Shown here piece by piece: positions 59,431 through 64,000 of a DNA stretch of 64,000 bases. The notes beneath the pieces were generated by a model. The model saw nothing but the letters and a program-made list of their open reading frames with translations. It searched no databases and was not told the DNA's origin. Source of the stretch: Stenogyne calaminthoides (taxonomy: Eukaryota > Streptophyta > Magnoliopsida > Lamiales > Lamiaceae); contig JBBCBC010000024.1 of NCBI GenBank assembly GCA_037126765.1, positions 22,727,554 to 22,791,553 on the forward strand. Direction: 5' to 3'. Numbering within the stretch: position 1 is the stretch's first letter; every line of letters begins with the position of its first letter. The translations under genes were made by a program, and so were the position numbers.

Positions 59431-59638
59431 AGTCTTGTATGCATCATGCGCACCGTGCACTCCATAGTATATTCTAAAAATTTGCAACCTGCTGTACTGA
59501 AACTTGCGACTTATTACATTGGTATTATAAACACAGGTTGCATATTTCAATGTAACAAGTCGCAATTTTGAGTGCAGCAAATTGCAAGTTTCTAAAATAC
59601 ACCATGAAATGCACGGTGCATCAGGTGCACGTGAGACT
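59431..59638. mobile_element. Foldback MITE, ~95-bp inverted arms
   Basis: The left arm AGTCTTGTATGCATCATGCG (CACCGTGCA follows) pairs with the reverse of GCACGGTGCATCAGGTGCAC (GTGAGACT follows). Pairing continues through ACTTGCGACTTATTACATTG and CAATGTAACAAGTCGCAATT. Almost the whole 208 bp is arm. Confidence 0.8.
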
Positions 59639-59662
59639 CACTCATTTCAAATATGAGTAACA

Positions 59663-59880
59663 CTTCTGTGTACCATGTATATACCTGAACTCTATCATTG
59701 TTATGCATAAAACTATCATTGTTATGCACAAAAGCTATCAATATTTAAAAATTGTTATAACATTTATAGTTTTTATGCATAACAATATTAATAATATTTG
59801 TACAATCTTCAAAAAAAAAAAATTGTACATAATAGTGATATCAAAAAAATAGAGTTCACCGTAAATTCAGGTTCACACAA
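59663..59880. mobile_element. MITE family with TGTTATGCATAAA core, copy 1
   Basis: Inverted ends around CCTGAACTCTAT (left) and ATAGAGTTCACCGTAAATTCAGG (right, written here for its ends only) with repeated TCATTGTTATGCATAAAA inside. Related to 61024-61250. Confidence 0.55.
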
Positions 59881-59884
59881 TTTT

Positions 59885-60170
59885 TGTCTTCAAATATTAT
59901 AGATTTTTTAATTTAATTTTGAGTGACACTTAAATGCACCAGTTGCAACGTGGAATTGATATATAACTAGTTAATACTAATTAATTAATAAATCTTTTAG
60001 TAAAATAATAAATATTATTTAAAAATGTGTTTGAGTTTCATGGTGCAATTGGTACATAAAAATATATATCTTTAATTTTATTATTAAAATTATAATATTT
60101 TACAATTGTAATACACTATACTTAAAACTTGTAAATTTCAATTTTTTATTGGGGGAACTAATTAGAGTGG
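59885..60170 (+). repeat. Dispersed repeat D, end portion
   Basis: TTTTGAGTGACACTTAAATG, CACCAGTTGCAACGTGGAAT and TTTTAGTAAAATAATAAATA blocks, as in other copies. Confidence 0.55.
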
Positions 60171-60179
60171 GTGTCTTGT

Positions 60180-60690
60180 GAAATACTGCATGTGCAATAT
60201 TAGCACAATTAAAGTAAAAGATCAAGATTTAGCGGGCCATGGCGCGGGTCGCTCGTTAAATTCGATCGATGACGATGTGATATATATTTATAGAAGGAAA
60301 TCTTTACTAAATTTTTGTTATGACCTAATGATTCGGGTCCATTGTTAACGTTTTCGGTCGCATGTCCAATTCTTATTGTATTTGAATTAAAAGCAATTAA
60401 AGAAAGAAGTACTTGAACATGTGGGAGATCCCACTTTTTAACAAATAAAGTTAATCCAATTACAACAACAAATAAAACACTGCAAAACAGGGCAAAAGAG
60501 AATAGACGCCTCACTGATGAGAGAAAGGAGAAGAGAACGTGAGTCATGACTACTGATGAGTGGTGAATCATGAGTGAACATGGGGTATGGGCTGAAGGAT
60601 ATATTCAAATATTAGTTGATTTGGTTATTTAAATAAGGTTTCAGGAAATTAAAAATTTAAAATATAAATAAATATATAATTTATATTATA
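60180..60690. other. Intergenic, unassigned
   Basis: The minus strand has a 120-codon open frame (60209-60571) with a hydrophobic stretch (FSFALFCSVLFVVVIGLTLF) but no recognisable family and no supporting context. No gene called. Confidence 0.35.
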
Positions 60691-60691
60691 A

Positions 60692-60893
60692 TTATTTCGG
60701 TTCGATTCGATTTGATCGATTTTTTATCAGAGTGAACCGAAGATCGAACTGAAATAAAAGAAAAATTGTTTTAAAATTCGAAAAATGATCCATAAATTGA
60801 AAAGTAGACCAAATTTTAAATTTTAGTTCGGTTCGATTCATTTTGGTCCGGTTAAACGGTCCATGCCGTATTTTGCACATCCCTACTTGTGAT
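60692..60893 (-). mobile_element. Partial MITE, GGTTCGATTCG type
   Basis: Read on the minus strand it starts TAGGGATGTGCAAAATACGG and contains GGTTCGATTCG-like words near both ends in inverted order. This type is common in plants and often placed with hAT MITEs. The far end is missing. Confidence 0.45.
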
Positions 60894-61023
60894 ATAAGTA
60901 GAGGCAGTTAAAAATCCCAAGATTTTAAAATAAAGAAAGAAAAAGAAAAGAAGAAAAAGTAAAAAAAAAAAAAGAAGGTTGAGTAATTAGTTTAGTGTAC
61001 AATAATATTGATTCATAGAGTAA

Positions 61024-61250
61024 CACTCATGTGAACCAAGTTCACACGTGAACTCTATTACTGTTATGTGTAAAAACTATCATTGTTATGTATAAAAATT
61101 TTAACTGTTTTAAAATATAAAGTATTTTCTAAATAGTGATTGTTTTTGTTCATAACAGTGAAAGTTTTTATGCATAGCATTGAGAGTTTTTATATGTAAC
61201 AATGGTACTTAAATAATTGAATTTATAGCATGAACCAGACCTATACAAGT
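61024..61250. mobile_element. MITE family with TGTTATGCATAAA core, copy 2
   Basis: Left end ACTCATGTGAACCAAGTTCA and right end ATAGCATGAACCAGACCTAT are inverted relatives. Internal TCATTGTTATGTATAAA and TTTTTATGCATAGCATTGAG also face each other. Confidence 0.55.
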
Positions 61251-61570
61251 TTTTATCTGATTCATATTACAAGAAGCTGTGCATTTAAATTTTAAAAATT
61301 GATTAAAATGTTAAGTATATTCACTCGACTCTTGATGATTTTAGTTGTCTCTGATTTTAACAGCTTATATTTATATACACGAAAAACAAAAGCAACTATT
61401 AATCTAATATTTATAACACAAAACGGGGGAAAAAATCACTTACAATCCAACCGATCTTTCTGGTATAAAACGCCGTCGTTCAATGTATCCGTATCCTTGA
61501 AACTTTCTTCAAAGACATCACATAGTTGTTTCCATGATCACCAAAAAAGTTAAAACTATAACACTATAGG

Positions 61571-61727
61571 AAAATTACTCTAAGGTACAAAATTTATGGA
61601 AAAATTACTCTACAATATGCAAAAAATTTTTACACTTTAGATCAAACTAGATACTAAAGTGCAATGTAATTTTTGCACATTATACCTTAGAGTAGTTTTT
61701 TCATATTTTTTGTACCTTAGAGTGAGG
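61571..61727. mobile_element. Short MITE with ACTCTAAGGTACAAAA ends
   Basis: ACTCTAAGGTACAAAA (61577-61592) and TTTTTGTACCTTAGAGT (61707-61723) are inverted termini. A second inner pair, AAAATTACTCTA and ACCTTAGAGTAGTTTTT, also faces. It lies just beyond the stop codon of the kinase gene, within its likely 3' region. Confidence 0.7.
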
Positions 61728-61790
61728 ACCCCTAAAACTATCTCCCAATCACCGTGTTTGACTTTCATCATATACAAAAAAAGCACTTTT

Positions 61791-62368
61791 TCACTTAATA
61801 ATTTCTTCAAGCTTTTCAAGAATCTGCTTTACATCAGGCCTAAGAGACCTAGTTGGTGAATAACAAGCCATAGCTAATTGAAAATACTTAAGAATAGCAT
61901 CTTCAGTCGCCACTCTCTGATCACGGGTCAACCCGGTAAGAATATCCGGTGATACAAGTCCAGGATTCGGTCATCAAGAATCGCGGACCTCATTTCACTC
62001 GGCAAATATGAATCTTGATCGGGCCCGTTTGGTTCTTTTCCGGATAGTAATTCGAAAAGTATCACACCTAAGCTGTAAACGTCACTCTCTTCGCAAGCAT
62101 CTTTCATTTTAATGAGCTCAGGGGCTTTGTAGCCTTGAGATTTAGATGCTTCGAGCATTTGTTGGCCTGCGGTTGGATTTAATAGGAGATGCAGGCCGAA
62201 ATTGGAAACGTACGGGTTGTGAAGGGAGTCGAGTAGTATGTTCTTTGACTTGAGGGTTTCCATGGGGGATCGGTTTTTCCTGAGATGTATGGAGATGGTG
62301 AAGTGCTCTGGCAATGCCGATGGAGATTCTGCTTATGGTTTGCCATCTACGAGCCTCGGAATTGCCAT
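61791..62368 (-). CDS. Kinase gene, last exon (with two apparent one-base indels)
   Basis: Acceptor AG at 62369-62370 (TAATGTGCAG). The first bases complete the codon begun by exon 1. The frame holds to the HGN motif, where an extra C in AAACCCTC (plus-strand 62257-62264) shifts it. It then runs through the DFG-equivalent and YKAPEL regions to about 61956, where one C seems missing from CACCGG and the frame returns to give LTRDQRVATEDAILKYFQLA and the tail, with stop TGA at 61791-61793. The fact that conserved residues continue on both sides in the shifted frames argues for sequencing error over a dead gene. Confidence 0.8.
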
Positions 62369-64000
62369 CTGCACATTAGACGATTTAGTTGTCACAAAAG
62401 CAGAAAACGAACATAGAAAATCGTGAATTAAATGCAAAATAGTAACAGAAGCTGAGATGTAAAGACTACTCTAATATGGAAAAAAGTTTTGCACCGAGCA
62501 ACTCAAGTGCAACTTTAAATGGTATTAGTTGTTTTACTGAAAGGTATTAGTTGTTTCGTGTAGCTGTTTTCAGTGAACAATACCTCCATTTCATACTAAT
62601 TGCCGCTTTTGAGATTTTGTATAAAATTAAGAAATATAAAATCTTGACAGATTTTACCCTCCATATTATGATATTAATCGTCTCTCTCCCCATTTCTCTT
62701 TCCATCAAAATGGAGAGGAACATAGACATACGTGAAAAAAAAGCTAAACACGACAATTAATATGAAACAAAATTTAACTTCCAAAGTGACAATTAATATG
62801 AAACAGAGGGAGTATTGGTTATCTTCATCGAACAATATTAGTTGTGGACCCTCACTCTAGTAATCTATAAGTACAAATGGATATGGATCCTTTGTGTATA
62901 AAACACAGCAAGAAATGTTCTTCTGTGAAACGACATTGTTCCATACAGAAAAATCAGTTACCATGACTGAGTCACGTAGCAAATAAGAGAATCAATTAGC
63001 TTGTAAACCAGCATGAGCTTGTAGACTCAGTTAGGTATATACGATAATAAATTATTCTTATCTCCTCAGCAGTTATACGCACAGCAGACGTTATATCCCA
63101 ACGTAATTGACATTTTCCAATTATGCACTATGGGTCTTAATGTCTAAGTCTAACGACACGTGTTAGAACGTTATAAGTTCAGATCAAACAGATAACTATA
63201 ACTCTAGCCAATTAAGATTCAGCAAACTTGTCCACGCCCTTTTTGTCCAAAGCTTTAGATAGTTTAAATTAGCTAAATGACAAGTTTCACATTCTTGTTA
63301 CGGATAATAAATTTATGAATGTTACCAAATGTTTTAGGATATATATTACAAGAGATTGATCGGCTATTCTGATCAAGCCACATCCCTCAAAATGAAACGA
63401 CATCAAGCATGATATTAACAGTTTCCATTACAGCAAAAATGATCAATGCACTAGAAAAAATTCTAACCAAATCAAGATTGACAGAACTGTTTTCCTTAAA
63501 AAGTTGGTGTCCAAATTGGGAACTTTGCGTATTTCACGCATTCAAAACGTGCACAAAGTAAACACTTTCCTCAGAACATAATCACATCATTTGTTCACCA
63601 AACACATGATTCTCTTGACAAATATTAGCAACCAAACCAACTGGTCCACAACTAATACTGTTCAATGAAAACAACTAATACTGTTCCTGAAAACAACTAA
63701 TACTGTTCAATGAAAACAACAAATACTGACCCATTAATACCTCTCACTAAACAACTGATACCATCCAAAAATGCATTTGAGTTGAACATTGCATAAAAGT
63801 ATATGCCACATACAAAAAGATTCAATTTTTAATCCAAGAATCAAACATGAAAGAGATTTTCACCTCTGATAAACTCAGCCAGATTTCCACGCCCATAAAA
63901 CGGATGAACCATGAGCTTCTCCCCTCTCGGCCCTGCATAAAACGCACTAAGAGGCACCAAATTTTGGTGCCTCAAATTGCCCAACAGTTCCACAATCGGA
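61791..64000 (-). CDS. LRR receptor-like (pseudo)kinase, C-terminal part, gene runs off the right edge
   Basis: Two exons on the minus strand: 64000-63864 and 62368-61791, split by a GT-AG intron. The visible protein is the later part of a plant receptor-type kinase domain. Exon 1 carries LGNLRHQNLVPLSAFYAGPR and GEKLMVHPFYGRGNLAEFI. Exon 2 carries WQTISRISIGIARALHHLHT, then the catalytic-loop region with HGN instead of HRD, KSKNILLD, NFG in place of DFG, a YKAPEL segment, SDVYSLGVILFELLSGKEP, and a C-terminal RPDVKQILEKLEEI before TGA. Loss of HRD Asp and DFG Asp suggests an inactive kinase of the LRR-III/TMKL1-like group (inference). P-loop, transmembrane and LRR parts lie outside the window. 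Two one-base indels in C runs (near 62259 and 61956) break the frame as written. Confidence 0.82.
62583..62812. mobile_element. Stowaway-like MITE in kinase intron
   Basis: CCTCCATTTCATACTAATTG (left) against CAATTAATATGAAACAGAGG (right, GAG follows), flanked by TA (62581-62582, 62813-62814). About 230 bp. An extra internal copy of GACAATTAATATGAAACA sits at 62751-62768. Confidence 0.75.
63645..63770. repeat. Short tandem repeat, ~25-bp unit
   Basis: Four irregular copies built on ACAACTAATACTGTTCAATG (AAA follows), within the intron about 100 bases from the splice donor. Confidence 0.7.

Larger units (their letters stand above)
62369..63863 (-). other. Kinase gene intron, 1495 bp, containing transposon DNA
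   Basis: Donor AGAG/GTGAAAATC at 63864/63863 and acceptor at 62369, phase 1. Long for this position. It contains a Stowaway MITE (62583-62812), a short tandem repeat near the donor (63645-63770), and at both ends inverted pieces of dispersed repeat D (GGTATTAGTTGTTTTACTGA near 62521 and CTAAACAACTGATACC near 63750). The middle, 62830-63640, has nothing recognisable. Confidence 0.7.

Noticed and set aside
60209..60571. 120-residue minus-strand frame with a hydrophobic segment
   Set aside because: No family recognised, AT-rich intergenic setting among MITEs, no promoter or conservation evidence.
1..64000. A new defence or biosynthetic gene system
   Set aside because: Apart from one kinase gene no cluster of host genes exists here; all other coding fragments belong to retrotransposons or Helitrons.

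Overview
The window is repeat-dominated, AT-rich flowering-plant nuclear DNA, probably from a eudicot. The evidence is Ty1/copia elements primed by initiator-Met tRNA, Stowaway MITEs with CTCCCTCC ends, Helitron RPA and PIF1 remnants, CACTA-like ends, tRNA-derived SINEs, and one split LRR-receptor-type kinase gene. Only the kinase gene (61791 to the right edge, minus strand, incomplete) looks like a host gene. Almost everything else is transposons nested in, or duplicated beside, other transposons.

Layout. 1-16683: a decayed Helitron present as tandem units of about 2.65 kb (RPA-like exons followed by PIF1 helicase). It is interrupted by a copia element (1038-8384, TSD GTGGA), a 1.08-kb Mutator-like element (8942-10024, 9-bp TSD) and a solo LTR (12281-13975, TSD AATAG). 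The Helitron hairpin and CTAGT end close it at 16683. 16.7-22.5 kb: MITEs, CACTA-like ends, old minus-strand LTR remnants, a reverse-transcriptase-type RNase H scrap and a minisatellite. 22.5-25.4 kb: a 1.6-kb inverted repeat with a very short loop, lying downstream (minus strand) of a promoter-like block with G-boxes and a TATA box. 26023-35537: a Stowaway MITE split by a structurally complete copia element (26169-35427, TSD TTTAT) whose coding region is broken. 35.5-37.1 kb: a dispersed repeat carrying MITEs. 37151-44477: a non-coding LTR element of structure LTR-internal-LTR-internal-LTR, flanked as a whole by TSD ATATC. 45372-56393: a second such array, from a pol-less relative of the copia at 1038-8384. 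56.4-61.8 kb: more dispersed-repeat copies, MITEs and two SINE-like tRNA-derived pieces. 61791-64000: two exons and one intron of the kinase gene.

Relationships. Three copia families interact here. The family at 1-8.4 kb (A) has a degraded but pol-bearing copy and a pol-less derivative (A') at 45-56 kb. The 26-35 kb family (B) supplied a rearranged LTR piece inside A'. The 37-44 kb family (C) is related to the solo LTR at 12.3-14.0 kb and to older remnants at 18-20 kb. Three separate tandem structures in 64 kb suggest repeated unequal exchange between homologous repeats.

Caution: recent repeat copies differ in patches concentrated at CTG and CAG words, and the kinase gene carries two single-base indels in C runs. 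Both look at least partly like consensus error, so frameshifts and stops here should not be taken at face value. All calls are from reading the sequence; no alignment or database search was run.
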